This document shows positions 34,439 to 43,888 of a stretch of DNA of 64,000 nt, one piece after another. Each line of letters begins with the position of its first letter. Positions within the stretch are counted from its first letter, which is position 1. The notes below the pieces were generated by a model. It saw nothing but the letters and a program-made list of their open reading frames with translations, had not been told where the DNA came from and did no database searches. Source of the DNA: Propionibacteriaceae bacterium UBA7704 (GTDB lineage Bacteria; Actinomycetota; Actinomycetes; Propionibacteriales; Propionibacteriaceae); NCBI GenBank assembly GCA_002482525.1, contig DLGC01000010.1:151793-215792 (forward strand), given 5' to 3'. The translations under genes were made by a program, and so were the position numbers.

Positions 34439-35509
34439 ATGGAACCAACTGCTCTGCAAATCGTCTGGTTCGGCATCATCGGCCTGCTCTGGGCCGGCTA
34501 CTTGGTACTCGAAGGGTTCGACTTCGGCATCGGCATGCTGTTGCCCATCCTGGGACGCAGCGACTCCGACCGCCGCACCATGATCAACGCGACCGGCCCG
34601 GTCTGGGACGGCAACCAGGTTTGGCTGATCTCGGCCGGCGGAATGATGTTCGCTGCCTTCCCGCTCTGGTACGCCTCCCTGCTGTCGGTGCTCTACCTTC
34701 CAGTGGTGCTGGTCCTGCTGTCGCTGATCGTCCGCGGGGTCGCCTTCGAGTTTCGCGCCAAGACCACCTCCGCCGCAGGCCGCCGCGCCTGGGAGTGGGT
34801 GATCGCGATCGGCTCGCTGCTCGCTGTGGTGCTGTGGGGTGCCGCCTTCGGAAACCTGGTGGCCGGTATTGACGCCCACGCCTTGTTCGCCAATCTGGTG
34901 ATCACCGATGGCAAAGCCGACCTCACCGCGTCCACCTTGGTGCCGATGCCGAGTCTGTCGGTGCTGATCAGCGCGCTGAATCCGTACGCCCTGTTCACGT
35001 CATTGACCCTGGTGGGACTTTTCGCCGCCCACGGTGCACTGTTCCTGGCACTGCGAACAAAGGGCGAGCTGCACCAGCGCGCCATGACGGCAGCCCGCGT
35101 CCTGGCACCCGTAGTGCTGCTGGTGGGTGCTGGCTGGGCGATCTGGACCCAGGTCACGCACGGCCCGGCCTGGGGCTGGGCGGTGGTGGCTGTGGCGGCT
35201 GTCGCCCTGATCGGCCTGGTGCCGGCCACCCGCGCCGGACGCGATGGGCTGGCCTTCGCGCTCACCAGCACCGTCGCGGCCGGTGCGGTCGTGCTGATCT
35301 TCGCCTCGGTGTTCCCCAAGGTCCTGCCGATCCGACTCGATGGCGTCGACATCTCCACTGCGTTTGACACCACCATCGCGCTGGGCTCGTCGTCGGCGCC
35401 GACCCTCACGGTGATGCTGATCGTGGCGAGCATCGCGATGCCGCTGGTGATCGCCTATCAGACCGCGGCGTATCGCACCTTCAGCCGACGGCTGGGAACC
35501 ACAGCCTGA
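34439..35509 (+). CDS. cydB: Cytochrome bd oxidase subunit II
   Basis: A 356-residue membrane protein with about nine helices. It has the conserved CydB segment YLVLEGFDFGIGMLLP near residue 25 and GPVWDGNQVWLIS near residue 55. It partners CydA in the bd-type quinol oxidase in the cytoplasmic membrane. A hairpin follows ten bases after its stop, and no CydC or CydD exporter gene follows, which is common in some genomes but leaves assembly genes elsewhere. Confidence 0.95.
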   Translation: MEPTALQIVWFGIIGLLWAGYLVLEGFDFGIGMLLPILGRSDSDRRTMINATGPVWDGNQVWLISAGGMMFAAFPLWYASLLSVLYLPVVLVLLSLIVRGVAFEFRAKTTSAAGRRAWEWVIAIGSLLAVVLWGAAFGNLVAGIDAHALFANLVITDGKADLTASTLVPMPSLSVLISALNPYALFTSLTLVGLFAAHGALFLALRTKGELHQRAMTAARVLAPVVLLVGAGWAIWTQVTHGPAWGWAVVAVAAVALIGLVPATRAGRDGLAFALTSTVAAGAVVLIFASVFPKVLPIRLDGVDISTAFDTTIALGSSSAPTLTVMLIVASIAMPLVIAYQTAAYRTFSRRLGTTA

Positions 35510-35518
35510 TTCCCAGAG

Positions 35519-35565
35519 CCGGGCCGGGGGCCGGACGCCCGAACTGGCGCCGGATCCCGGCCCGG
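35519..35565. terminator. Hairpin between cydB and the SanA-like gene
   Basis: A perfect 10-bp G/C stem (35519-35528 with 35556-35565) with smaller internal repeats closes the cydAB operon and may also serve the converging SanA-like gene. Confidence 0.6.
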
Positions 35566-35631
35566 GTTCGGTCAACAGCAGCGTCCGCACCCCGCGTGGG
35601 CGCTCGGGGACGATCTCAGCGATCCAGCGGC

Positions 35632-36243
35632 TCAGCGTGGGTCGAACTGCTGCTGGCGAAGTATGTCGCGGATCAGCTTGAGATTGGCCACCAGCTCCCG
35701 GCTCCAGCCTCGCAGCCACCGTGCCGGCGAGTGCCGCAGCGAGGTGTCACCAACACCCCAGGCGTCCAGGTCCAGCGCGGCACAGGCGGTCAGCGTGCGC
35801 GGCAGGTGATAGCCCTGAGTCACCACCGTCAGGCGTTGCACACCGAACTCGTCGCGGGCACGACGACAGGAAGTAAAGGTGTCCAGACCCAACGGGTCCA
35901 TATCGATGTGATCGGACGGAACGCCGCGCCGCTCCAAATAGGCGACCATCGTGGCTGTCTCGTCATAGAACCGGGAGCGCCCATCACCGGAGACGAGCAG
36001 CCGCTCCACCAGGCCGCGGGCGTAGAGCTGCGCGGCGACGTCCAAGCGCCCCTGCAATGCGGCCGACGGCATCAGATCGGGAAGCACCTGCGCTCCCAAC
36101 ACCAGCGCCACCGGCGTGGTCGGCACCGTGTCGATATCGACGATGCGCTCTGCGGCGATCAGGTGCACCGCAGCTGAGATCCCGGCAATACCCAGCCCCG
36201 CCAGCGCTGTCGCTCCGAACGCGACCCGAGCGAGTGGTCTCAC
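35632..36243 (-). CDS. SanA/YdcF-type DUF218 membrane protein
   Basis: A 203-residue protein with one N-terminal membrane helix (about residues 10-30) and a DUF218 domain. The motifs seen are ALVLGAQV, LVSGDG, GLDTFTSCRRARDEFG and VVTQGYHLPRT. SanA is linked to envelope barrier function and vancomycin sensitivity in enterobacteria. The GTG start at 36243 overlaps the stop of the upstream fusion gene (GTGA); the longer reading frame upstream is the shadow of that gene. It ends the cell-wall polymer gene group. Confidence 0.85.
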   Translation of the reverse strand: MRPLARVAFGATALAGLGIAGISAAVHLIAAERIVDIDTVPTTPVALVLGAQVLPDLMPSAALQGRLDVAAQLYARGLVERLLVSGDGRSRFYDETATMVAYLERRGVPSDHIDMDPLGLDTFTSCRRARDEFGVQRLTVVTQGYHLPRTLTACAALDLDAWGVGDTSLRHSPARWLRGWSRELVANLKLIRDILRQQQFDPR

Positions 36244-37607
36244 CCCAGGCCTCGCGTGCCTTCGGCGCCCAGGAAGCGCTGCCGTGCCCGGGCTTGCTCG
36301 ATGAGCCCGGCCAGTGCGACCGATTCCTCCGGACGCAGCATGTAGCTGGTCTGTGCGCCGGCTCGGATCACTGAGGCGAATTCGGCGATCTCGTAGCGCA
36401 GCCCGTCGCCGGCGAAATCGACATAGCGGCGCTCCCGCAGACCGGGGTTCTCGTAGCGGATCTCGAAGTAGTCGGTCAGCCACCACGGTGCCGGCACGTA
36501 CAGGTAGCCCTCGGTACCACCGATGATCAGCTCACCCTCGGCTTTGACTCCGATCCCGACCCGCCCCGTGCACATCCCGCCGGGGTAGCAGACTTCGATG
36601 CTGGAGAACTGCTCCACAGCATCGCGGTCACCCTTGAACGAGGTGGCGCGCACCTCGTCAGCCTCGATGCCGAAGATCTTCACTGCCGGCAGCAGCACGT
36701 AGCTGGCCAACTCCGAGATCGCGCCGCCTTCAGGGGCCTGCTGCTCACGGCCGGTCGGCACCAACTTGGTGAAGGTCGCTTCGATCGAGACCACCTGGCC
36801 GATGGTGCCGCTTTGGGCGACGGCCAACATGCGACGAAAGCCCGGCGCATAGGCGGTCTTGATGCCCTCCAGCAACACCACGCCGGCGCTCGCCGCCAGT
36901 GCATACAGTTCGGCGGTCTCGGCAGCGCTGAGGGTCAGTGGCTTCTCGCACAGGACGTGCTTGCCGGCGGCGATGGCCTGGCGGGCGTAGTCGGCATGAG
37001 TGCCGTGCGGGGTGGCCAGGTAGACCGCATCGACCTGGTCGAGAAGTTCAGCGAAGCCAGCCGCAGCAGTGGCCAACTCATGCTTGTCGGCGAAGGCCTG
37101 GGCATGGGCCGGCGTCGGACTGTAGACCGCGTCGACACTCACCCCGCTCACAAAGCGGCTTTCCGGCACGAAGCGGGCGGCGATGCGTCCCGATCCGACC
37201 ACGCCGAGGCGGATCACACCGTTGCGCTGCGCCCGCAGCTCGGTACTGGAGATGCCTTTGGTCCGGTCCAGATACACCACCCGGCAGTAGGGCGACAGGT
37301 AGTCGAACTTGCCGACCCAATCCGAACCGATCACGAACACGTCGATCTCACGGCTTTGGATGTCGTGGAGCTTTTGACCCTCATACTCCTCGACGATGAT
37401 CTCGTCGGCCAGCCCGCTGCGACGCACCCCTTCCAACCGCTGGCTGAGCCCCTCTTGGACGTTGAGCTTGCCTCGAGTGGCGTCGTAGACCTCGCTGGTG
37501 ACTGCGACGATCAGATAATCGCCCTGTTCACGCGCTCGCTCCAGCAGGCGTCGGTGGCCTTCGTGAAACATGTCGAAGGTGCCATAGGTGATGACCTTGG
37601 TGGTCAC
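36240..37607 (-). CDS. Cytidylyltransferase-Gfo/Idh/MocA oxidoreductase fusion
   Basis: A 455-residue two-domain enzyme. Residues 1-130 are a glycerol-3-phosphate cytidylyltransferase (TagD/TarD) domain: VITYGTFDMFHEGHRRLLE with the HxGH-type motif, and RTKGISSTEL at its end. Residues about 133-455 are a Gfo/Idh/MocA oxidoreductase: Rossmann loop GVVGSGRIAA and the catalytic EKP motif in CEKPLTLSAAET. The likely product is a CDP-activated polyol made from a reduced sugar phosphate, supplying a teichoic-acid-like polymer. The start is set at GTG 37607, where homology begins; GTG 37628 is also possible. Next to TagGH-like transporter genes. Confidence 0.85.
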   Translation of the reverse strand: MTTKVITYGTFDMFHEGHRRLLERAREQGDYLIVAVTSEVYDATRGKLNVQEGLSQRLEGVRRSGLADEIIVEEYEGQKLHDIQSREIDVFVIGSDWVGKFDYLSPYCRVVYLDRTKGISSTELRAQRNGVIRLGVVGSGRIAARFVPESRFVSGVSVDAVYSPTPAHAQAFADKHELATAAAGFAELLDQVDAVYLATPHGTHADYARQAIAAGKHVLCEKPLTLSAAETAELYALAASAGVVLLEGIKTAYAPGFRRMLAVAQSGTIGQVVSIEATFTKLVPTGREQQAPEGGAISELASYVLLPAVKIFGIEADEVRATSFKGDRDAVEQFSSIEVCYPGGMCTGRVGIGVKAEGELIIGGTEGYLYVPAPWWLTDYFEIRYENPGLRERRYVDFAGDGLRYEIAEFASVIRAGAQTSYMLRPEESVALAGLIEQARARQRFLGAEGTRGLG

Positions 37608-37637
37608 GAGATGCCTGCCACGTCGCACCGACTCTCT

Positions 37638-38378
37638 TTATCTGGTCGCCTCGTAGGTATCGACCACTTCTTCGGTGGGGCCGTCCATGACCAGTTCACC
37701 TTTTTCGAGCCAGATCACCCGATCGCAGGTGTCACGGATGGAGCCCATCGAGTGGGATACCAGAAACACCGTACCGGCATTGTCGCGAATCTCGCGGATG
37801 CGATCCTCGCTGCGCTGGCGGAAGCGCTTGTCGCCCACACTGAGAGCCTCGTCCACGATCAGGATGTCGTGCTGCTTGGAGGCGGCGATCGCGAACTTCA
37901 GCCGGGCCTGCATGCCCGAGGAGTAGGTGCGCATCGGCAGATCGATGAAGTCCTTCAGCTCTGAGAACTCCACGATATGGTCGCGCAACTCGGTGATCTC
38001 ATCCTTATGGAATCCCAGCGCCAAGCCACCCAGCACGATGTTTCGCTCTCCGGAGAGCTCTGGGAGCAACGCAGCGCCCACACCCAGCAGATTCGGACGC
38101 GAGCTGGCATACACTCCACCAGCGCTGGGGGGCGTCAGACCGACCATGGCTCGCATCAGCGTTGATTTGCCCGAACCGTTGGTTCCGATCACCCCGATCG
38201 ATTCGTTCTCGTAGGCAACGAAGGACACCCCTTTGAGGGCGTGCACGACCCGCAACCCACGGGTCTTGCGCACTCGGGTCTTGGCATTGGGACGGTAGGC
38301 CTTGCCGCTGGCGTAGACCTTGTACTCCACGTGCACATCGTCGACGACGACCACGGGTTTGCGCTCATTCACGTCCAT
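37638..38378 (-). CDS. TagH-like ABC exporter ATPase
   Basis: A 246-residue ATPase of the polysaccharide/teichoic acid exporter type. Walker A GTNGSGKSTLM is near residue 75, the signature SSGMQARLKFAIA near 155, and Walker B ILIVDEALSVGD near 175. The N-terminal strand carries an unusually long loop before the Walker motif, as in TagH/Wzt-like proteins, and there is no carbohydrate-binding tail. It powers flipping of the lipid-linked polymer by the neighbouring permease. It overlaps the permease by 14 bases and is followed by the cytidylyltransferase fusion. Confidence 0.9.
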   Translation of the reverse strand: MDVNERKPVVVVDDVHVEYKVYASGKAYRPNAKTRVRKTRGLRVVHALKGVSFVAYENESIGVIGTNGSGKSTLMRAMVGLTPPSAGGVYASSRPNLLGVGAALLPELSGERNIVLGGLALGFHKDEITELRDHIVEFSELKDFIDLPMRTYSSGMQARLKFAIAASKQHDILIVDEALSVGDKRFRQRSEDRIREIRDNAGTVFLVSHSMGSIRDTCDRVIWLEKGELVMDGPTEEVVDTYEATR

Positions 38379-39228
38379 AGCGCTCCTCAGCAGACCAAAA
38401 GAAGAGGAATCCGATGACCAGGGCCACCACAGCCCAGCCGCTCAGGTACGCCCAGAACATCGGGTTGTAGGTGAGATTGACCTCGGTAGCGCTGTCGGAC
38501 ATCAGCGAGTACCGGGCAATGACCAAGACCTGATACACCGGGTGCCAGTCATACAGCTGAATCACCCAGGGGTGAGACTTGAAGATCTTCGAGACATCGA
38601 AGAGCACGCCGGAGGTGTAGAACAGCAGCCGCGAGATCACCGGCAGGATCTGAGTGAGATCACGGAAGTGAACAGTCAGTCGCGCCGTCACCAGCGCGAC
38701 ACCGGTATTGAACATGCTGTAAAGCAACAGCAGCGGGATCAGCAGCAGCCACTTCCAGGTCGGGTAGTGACCGGCGAAGATCAGAATCGCGAACATCGCC
38801 ACCATCGACAGCAGCAGGCTCAGGAACTCCTCGACCACCGTGGCCAGCGGCAACGACAGCCGCGGGAAGGACAACGACTGCACCAGCCCGCGATTCCCGG
38901 TGATGGCTTTGGCGCCCTGCCCGAAGCAGCCGGAGAAGAAGCTGAACATGAACACACCGATGACCACATAGGCGGTGTACTCGGCCGGGCGGTTGTTGCC
39001 TTGCAGCACGCCGAAGATCACGCCATAGATCAGGGCATTCAATGCCGGGCGCAAGATCAGCCAGAAGGCACCCAGCCGGTTCTGCTGGTTCTCCACCGAC
39101 ATCCGGTACATCGCCATGGTGGAGATGAAGTCGCGCCGCTCCCAGGTCTGCTTCAGGTAGGACCACACTCCAGGTCTGGCCCCGACCCGACGCAGGCCGT
39201 ATTGGTCGGCCAGTTCGATCCGGTTCAT
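38365..39228 (-). CDS. TagG-like ABC exporter permease
   Basis: A 287-residue ABC-2 permease with six helices and a cytoplasmic N-terminus (MNRIELADQYGLRRV, then RDFISTMAMYRMSVENQQNR). The helix-rich region resembles TagG/RfbA export proteins for teichoic acids and O-antigens. The ATG at 39228 is preferred; an upstream TTG/ATG would add nine residues. It pairs with the TagH-like ATPase, overlapping it, for export of a wall polymer across the membrane. Confidence 0.88.
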   Translation of the reverse strand: MNRIELADQYGLRRVGARPGVWSYLKQTWERRDFISTMAMYRMSVENQQNRLGAFWLILRPALNALIYGVIFGVLQGNNRPAEYTAYVVIGVFMFSFFSGCFGQGAKAITGNRGLVQSLSFPRLSLPLATVVEEFLSLLLSMVAMFAILIFAGHYPTWKWLLLIPLLLLYSMFNTGVALVTARLTVHFRDLTQILPVISRLLFYTSGVLFDVSKIFKSHPWVIQLYDWHPVYQVLVIARYSLMSDSATEVNLTYNPMFWAYLSGWAVVALVIGFLFFWSAEERYGRE

Positions 39229-39335
39229 GCTTCTGACTGCTCCCATCGGGCGCAACGTCTGGGACGTGCTCGCAACTCGACTCTCATCAATCGCCTGTGC
39301 GAGCTTAGTGCAAACCTCGGCACGCTGCGGTCAGC

Positions 39336-41015
39336 TCACGCCTGCCGACGGTGGGCCAGGTAATAGCCCACCAAGGATCGGCTCGACGGGTCCTGCTCTG
39401 CCAACGCCGCAGGATCGCCGGCGACGGCCGGAGCGAGCTGCAGCGCCAGTTGCTTGCCCAGTTCGACCCCCCACTGGTCGAAGCTGTTGATTCCCCACAC
39501 CACTCCTTGGGTGAAGGTGATGTGTTCGTAGAGAGCGATCAGTTGCCCGACCACCGAGGGCGTCAACGCCGGGGCCATGATCGAGGTCGTCGGTCGATTG
39601 CCGGAGAACACCCGCGCCGGAACCACCGCTTCGGCCGTCCCCTCGGCGCGCACCTCCTCGACGGTCTTACCGAAGGCCAGCGCCTTGGTTTGAGCGAAGA
39701 AGTTCGCCAGGAACAACTCGTGAACATCCTGACCGCCGTCGACCAAGGGATAGGCAGGGTTGGCCACAGCCACGAAATCTGCCGGAATGAGCGCAGTTCC
39801 TTGGTGGATCAGCTGGTAGAAGGCGTGCTGGCCGTTGGTGCCGGGTTCACCCCAGAACACCTCGCCGGTGTCGGTGGCGACCGGGCGTCCGTCGCTGCGC
39901 ACGCCTTTGCCGTTGGACTCCATGGTGAGCTGCTGCAGATAGGCCGCGAAGCGGTGCAATTGCTGGGCGTAGGGCAGCACGGCATGGCTGGACGCGCCGA
40001 GGAAGTTGCGGTACCACACGTTGAGCAGGCCCATCAGGGCTGGCACATTCTCTGCCAGCGGAGCGTCCTGGAAATGCCGGTCGATGGCGCGGAACCCGGC
40101 CAGGAACTCGCTGAAAGCCTGCGGACCGATGGCCACTGCGACGGACGTTCCGATCGCGGAGTCCACCGAATAGCGACCACCAACCCAATCCCAGAAGCCG
40201 AAGGCGTTGGCTGGGTCGATGCCGAACTCGGCGACCTTGTCCAAAGCGGTCGATACCGCCACGAAATGCCGGGCAACCGCAGCGCGCGCTGAGTCAGCGT
40301 CGTCGGACACCGCCCCGATCGAGCGCAGCCCGTTCAGTAGCCAGTCGCGGGCCAGGCGGGCATTGGTGAGGGTCTCCAAGGTGGTGAAGGTCTTGGACGC
40401 CACGATGAACAGGGTGGTTTCGGGGTCCAGCCCAGCTGTCTTCTGTGCCAGATCGGTGGGGTCGATGTTGGAGACGAAACGACACTCCAGCCCCGGCTGC
40501 ACAGCGGGAATCAGTGCTTCGTAGACCATCACCGGACCGAGATCGGAACCCCCGATCCCGATATTGATGACCGTACTGATCGGCTTGCCAGTGATCCCCA
40601 CCCATTGCCCACTGCGGACCTGATCGGCGAAGGCATAGATCCGGTCGAGCACCTCGTGAACCTCGACGACGACATCGGTGCCGTCGACGATCAACGAATC
40701 ACTGCGTTCGCGCCGCAGCGCCGTGTGCAGTACTGAGCGGTTCTCGGTGACATTGATTCGCTCACCGGCGAACATGGCGTCGCGGCGTCCGGGGAGATCG
40801 ACCTGTTCGGCCAAGGCGATCAGCGCATCTCGGATCTCGTCGGTGAGCAGATTCTTCGACAGGTCGACGAACAGCTCGCCTGCGGTGAAGCTGAACCGCT
40901 GTGCCCGTCCGGGATCGGTGGCGAACCATTCCCTCATGTCGGGATGGAAACCGTCAGCCAGGGCACCCAAAGTGCGCCAGGCCGCGGTGGTGGTGGCATC
41001 AACCGGTGGCGTCAT
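39336..41015 (-). CDS. pgi: Glucose-6-phosphate isomerase
   Basis: A 559-residue enzyme with the two PGI signature regions: GIGGSDLGPVMVYEAL near residue 170 and NSFDQWGVELGKQLA near residue 515, plus the catalytic Glu region. It interconverts glucose-6-phosphate and fructose-6-phosphate in glycolysis. Its position among wall-polymer genes is unusual, though sugar phosphates link the two. The ATG has GGAGG nearby and TAGGCT just six bases upstream of it, so it could be translated either way. With PpgK and the phosphofructokinase it completes the upper glycolytic set in the window. Confidence 0.96.
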   Translation of the reverse strand: MTPPVDATTTAAWRTLGALADGFHPDMREWFATDPGRAQRFSFTAGELFVDLSKNLLTDEIRDALIALAEQVDLPGRRDAMFAGERINVTENRSVLHTALRRERSDSLIVDGTDVVVEVHEVLDRIYAFADQVRSGQWVGITGKPISTVINIGIGGSDLGPVMVYEALIPAVQPGLECRFVSNIDPTDLAQKTAGLDPETTLFIVASKTFTTLETLTNARLARDWLLNGLRSIGAVSDDADSARAAVARHFVAVSTALDKVAEFGIDPANAFGFWDWVGGRYSVDSAIGTSVAVAIGPQAFSEFLAGFRAIDRHFQDAPLAENVPALMGLLNVWYRNFLGASSHAVLPYAQQLHRFAAYLQQLTMESNGKGVRSDGRPVATDTGEVFWGEPGTNGQHAFYQLIHQGTALIPADFVAVANPAYPLVDGGQDVHELFLANFFAQTKALAFGKTVEEVRAEGTAEAVVPARVFSGNRPTTSIMAPALTPSVVGQLIALYEHITFTQGVVWGINSFDQWGVELGKQLALQLAPAVAGDPAALAEQDPSSRSLVGYYLAHRRQA

Positions 41016-41024
41016 GCCTCCAGC

Positions 41025-42854
41025 CTAGGCCGGATCCGAGCCGACTAATCGAGAGACGTTCTCCGCGAACGCCGCCTGTGGGCCGTTCGGGGTGTCGCCG
41101 AGGACTCGTTTCTTCATGGCCACGCGCGCCGCCGCCAACGGATCCTCCCCCAGCGCCAGGTCGATGGCCTGGTTCAGACCCTCCAGATTGGGGCCGACCA
41201 GGTAGGAGCTGGCTTGGGTGGGGAAGGCACCCACGAAGTCGGCCTGGCTGAGGCCCTGTGGGTCTGCGGTGATCACCGGACGCTCGGTGTACAGGTAGTC
41301 GGTCGCGACGCTGGAGATGTCGGAGAGCAGGATGTCTGCGCTGGACAGGCACTCCGCCAGGCTCAAGTCATCGTCGGCGGTCACCCGATGCCCATTGCCG
41401 GCTCGACGCAGGATGGTGTTGATCTCGGTGATCGCGGTCAGCATCTGCGGGAGCCGGACACCGCTGGCCGGATGCGGTCGGAACCACACCTGCAGATCGG
41501 GATAGTCCCGCAGCAGTTTGCGGATCATGCGTACACCCATGCGATCCAGCGAGGTGTAGTAGGTGTGCTCGTAGTAGCCCTCGAAAGTGGGCGCGTAAAG
41601 CAGGATGGGGCGATCATTCCCGGTCGGCCCGACCGGCAGTTCGGCCGATTGCGGCCGTCCCACGACGGCGAATCGCTCACGGGGCAGGTCGATTCCGGCG
41701 TTCAGGTAGCGATCAATGGCCACCTGGCCGGCCACCCAGATCTCGCTCATCCCTCGAGCCAGGTTGTTGGCGCTGGTGGCCTTGTCGGATTCGCCGTGAA
41801 GCAACATGACGTGGTGCAGGGACGGGTTGAGCTGAAGTTGGCCGTTGCGTTCACCGAAGGCGAGATAGAAGGCCACTGCAACGCTGGGCACGATCAGCTT
41901 CTCCACGTCGCGTTGACTCGGTGCATAGATCACCGGGTGCCGAGTGGCGTCGAACTCGGCAAGCTGGCTGGCTTCGCGAACGATCACCAGACCGTCCTGG
42001 CTGAGTTTCTCGAAGGTCGGGAGCCATTGGTTGACGATGTACTTGGCTTGCCGCGCACCCAACGAGACATAGACCACGAAGCTGGGCGACTTCTCGGTCA
42101 ACGCCGCCACCAGACGGTCGGCGGCAGCGGCGGCGTCGCGGCGAGCGGTGAAAGCCTGATAGGCCGACCAGCCCAGATAGATCAGCGCGGTTTCGGCCAT
42201 GGCGCCGGCGACGGTGAGCCCCAACAGCACCAGCAGCGATCCTGACGGCTGGTATTCAGCCAGGGCCGCGTCGATGAGCGCCCCCAACTCCAGGGCGAAC
42301 ATCACAACACTGGTCCCGACCCCGCGGGCATAGATTGCGGCGTAGCGACGCATCACCCGAGGCTGCTCGGATCGTTGCGGCAGGTATTGCAGAGGTGGCG
42401 CCGAGCGCCACACCCAGGTGGCCAGCGTGGGCTGAACGAACCAGGCCAGCTGGATGAACATCACAGCGGTGATATAGGACAATCCGGCCGTCGCCGCGTT
42501 GGGCAAGCCGGAGGTGAAGATCACTGCAGCGGCGAGGGCGCTGCGCAGCAATGCGCGCGGCTGTGCCCGCAATCCGATCAGATCCATCAGTCTCGTGGAG
42601 GGAGGATCGGCCCGCGTCGACAGCCAATCCGATGCTGCGGTGACCACCCAGGCGCCCAATGCCAACCACGGCAGGTGCAGCCAGGCCGCGACGAGGAGCA
42701 CGATCAGCCCGAGGACGAACAGCGACAGATTCAGCCGCCCGAAGTACTGCGAGACCGCCAGCGGTACCCGTCCGGGCCAGGCAGCCCGCGCCAGCTCTTC
42801 CCACTCGGGCACGGGCGCGCGCCCGAAGTTCTCGATTCTGGTGCCTCGCTTCAC
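41025..42854 (-). CDS. CDP-glycerol glycerophosphotransferase family protein with N-terminal membrane domain
   Basis: About 609 residues. Residues about 30-230 contain roughly six hydrophobic helices; the rest is a TagF/TagB-type glycerophosphotransferase fold. Motifs are WFRPHPASGVRL and LLSDISSVATDYLYTERPV, which include the HPxxS and DISS nucleotide-sugar-binding sites. It would polymerise or prime glycerol-phosphate units on a lipid carrier. The GTG start at 42854 is preceded seven bases earlier by TAGGCT (leaderless pattern) and by no Shine-Dalgarno; longer starts overlap the neighbour. The membrane N-terminus is atypical for soluble TagF. Confidence 0.85.
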   Translation of the reverse strand: MKRGTRIENFGRAPVPEWEELARAAWPGRVPLAVSQYFGRLNLSLFVLGLIVLLVAAWLHLPWLALGAWVVTAASDWLSTRADPPSTRLMDLIGLRAQPRALLRSALAAAVIFTSGLPNAATAGLSYITAVMFIQLAWFVQPTLATWVWRSAPPLQYLPQRSEQPRVMRRYAAIYARGVGTSVVMFALELGALIDAALAEYQPSGSLLVLLGLTVAGAMAETALIYLGWSAYQAFTARRDAAAAADRLVAALTEKSPSFVVYVSLGARQAKYIVNQWLPTFEKLSQDGLVIVREASQLAEFDATRHPVIYAPSQRDVEKLIVPSVAVAFYLAFGERNGQLQLNPSLHHVMLLHGESDKATSANNLARGMSEIWVAGQVAIDRYLNAGIDLPRERFAVVGRPQSAELPVGPTGNDRPILLYAPTFEGYYEHTYYTSLDRMGVRMIRKLLRDYPDLQVWFRPHPASGVRLPQMLTAITEINTILRRAGNGHRVTADDDLSLAECLSSADILLSDISSVATDYLYTERPVITADPQGLSQADFVGAFPTQASSYLVGPNLEGLNQAIDLALGEDPLAAARVAMKKRVLGDTPNGPQAAFAENVSRLVGSDPA

Positions 42855-42882
42855 GCCGGACAGCCTAAGGGACGGTGTCGGT

Positions 42883-43785
42883 TCAGCCGCGAATGGCCAC
42901 GTGGACGTGGTCGTAGTGATTCGCAGTGATTCCACCGCGATCGGCCATATGAGACCAGGTCGGGCTGCTCGGCGTCCAGATCTTCTGTTCGAAGATCACG
43001 TGGTCGATGTTGAACACTGCGGCGTGGGTGGTGAGGTACTTGGCGATCTTCCAGCCCAGTGCGCTCTCCTTGCCGGGGGTGAGCATGATGTCCAGGGCCC
43101 GGCCATTCTTGTGGAACTGCATGCCGCCGGCCCGCCAGCCACCGTAGGAGTTCACCCCCGGGAACAAGGGGCATACCGATCGGTAGATGTAGATGGTGCC
43201 CTTGCGGAGGCGATTCTCCACAGCAGAGCCTCGGGAGCAGGACCTCATGCTGGTTCCGCTGGGCACCGCATCATCGATGGAATCACTCAACGAGGAGGCC
43301 AGCACCCAGCCCAGCTTGTCCTTGTAGAGAATCTGACGATAGTCACCCTCGACATCGGACGTCGCCGCGACCTCGGTGGCCACCGGCAGACTGCCCAGCG
43401 ATTTGGCCTTCTTGTCGGCTTCGGCTCGCACGTTCAGCGAGGCGGTGGTGTACTGCACACTCACTGCCATGAACTGCGGCTCGGATTTCACCAGCAGGGT
43501 GGCCGGCTCGGCGGCGATGATCTCTTCGGAGACCAATGCGTTCGGATCGACGACAGCGACTGCGGGTGGGTTCACCGCTTCAGCGACGCCACCGCTGGCT
43601 CCCATGAAGACAGCGCCGGCCGCTGCGATCACGGTGACTGCAGCGAGCAGACCGCCGCCGCGGCGGAAGATCCTCTCGGCAAGGGTGTCGGTGACTCGAC
43701 GGGCAACAACCTCGTGGTCAGGTGTTTCAGTCGTCTCCACAGTCTGGTCGGCCAGTTCGGCGACTCGACGCGGCTGATACGACAT
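42883..43785 (-). CDS. Membrane-anchored SH3b protein with ARB_07466-like C-terminal domain
   Basis: The 300-residue protein has a cytoplasmic N-terminus, one membrane helix (residues about 45-65), an SH3b domain at about 105-165 (TTASLNVRAEADKKAKSLGS), and a C-terminal domain from about 190. That domain has the conserved order FHKNGRALDIML, FNIDHVIFEQKIW and ANHYDHVHVAIRG, typical of the ARB_07466-like fold (a metal-site fold in secreted wall proteins). It lies outside the membrane and probably binds or acts on peptidoglycan. It starts the minus-strand wall cluster. Confidence 0.8.
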   Translation of the reverse strand: MSYQPRRVAELADQTVETTETPDHEVVARRVTDTLAERIFRRGGGLLAAVTVIAAAGAVFMGASGGVAEAVNPPAVAVVDPNALVSEEIIAAEPATLLVKSEPQFMAVSVQYTTASLNVRAEADKKAKSLGSLPVATEVAATSDVEGDYRQILYKDKLGWVLASSLSDSIDDAVPSGTSMRSCSRGSAVENRLRKGTIYIYRSVCPLFPGVNSYGGWRAGGMQFHKNGRALDIMLTPGKESALGWKIAKYLTTHAAVFNIDHVIFEQKIWTPSSPTWSHMADRGGITANHYDHVHVAIRG

Positions 43786-43888
43786 GAAGCGCTTTCCTGC
43801 TGGGAACCTGAGCGGGCTCTCAGCCTAACTTAAGGATTTGGCCGAGGGCAAGCACCCATACCAGTGCGTGGGCGCCACGGCGCCGCGG

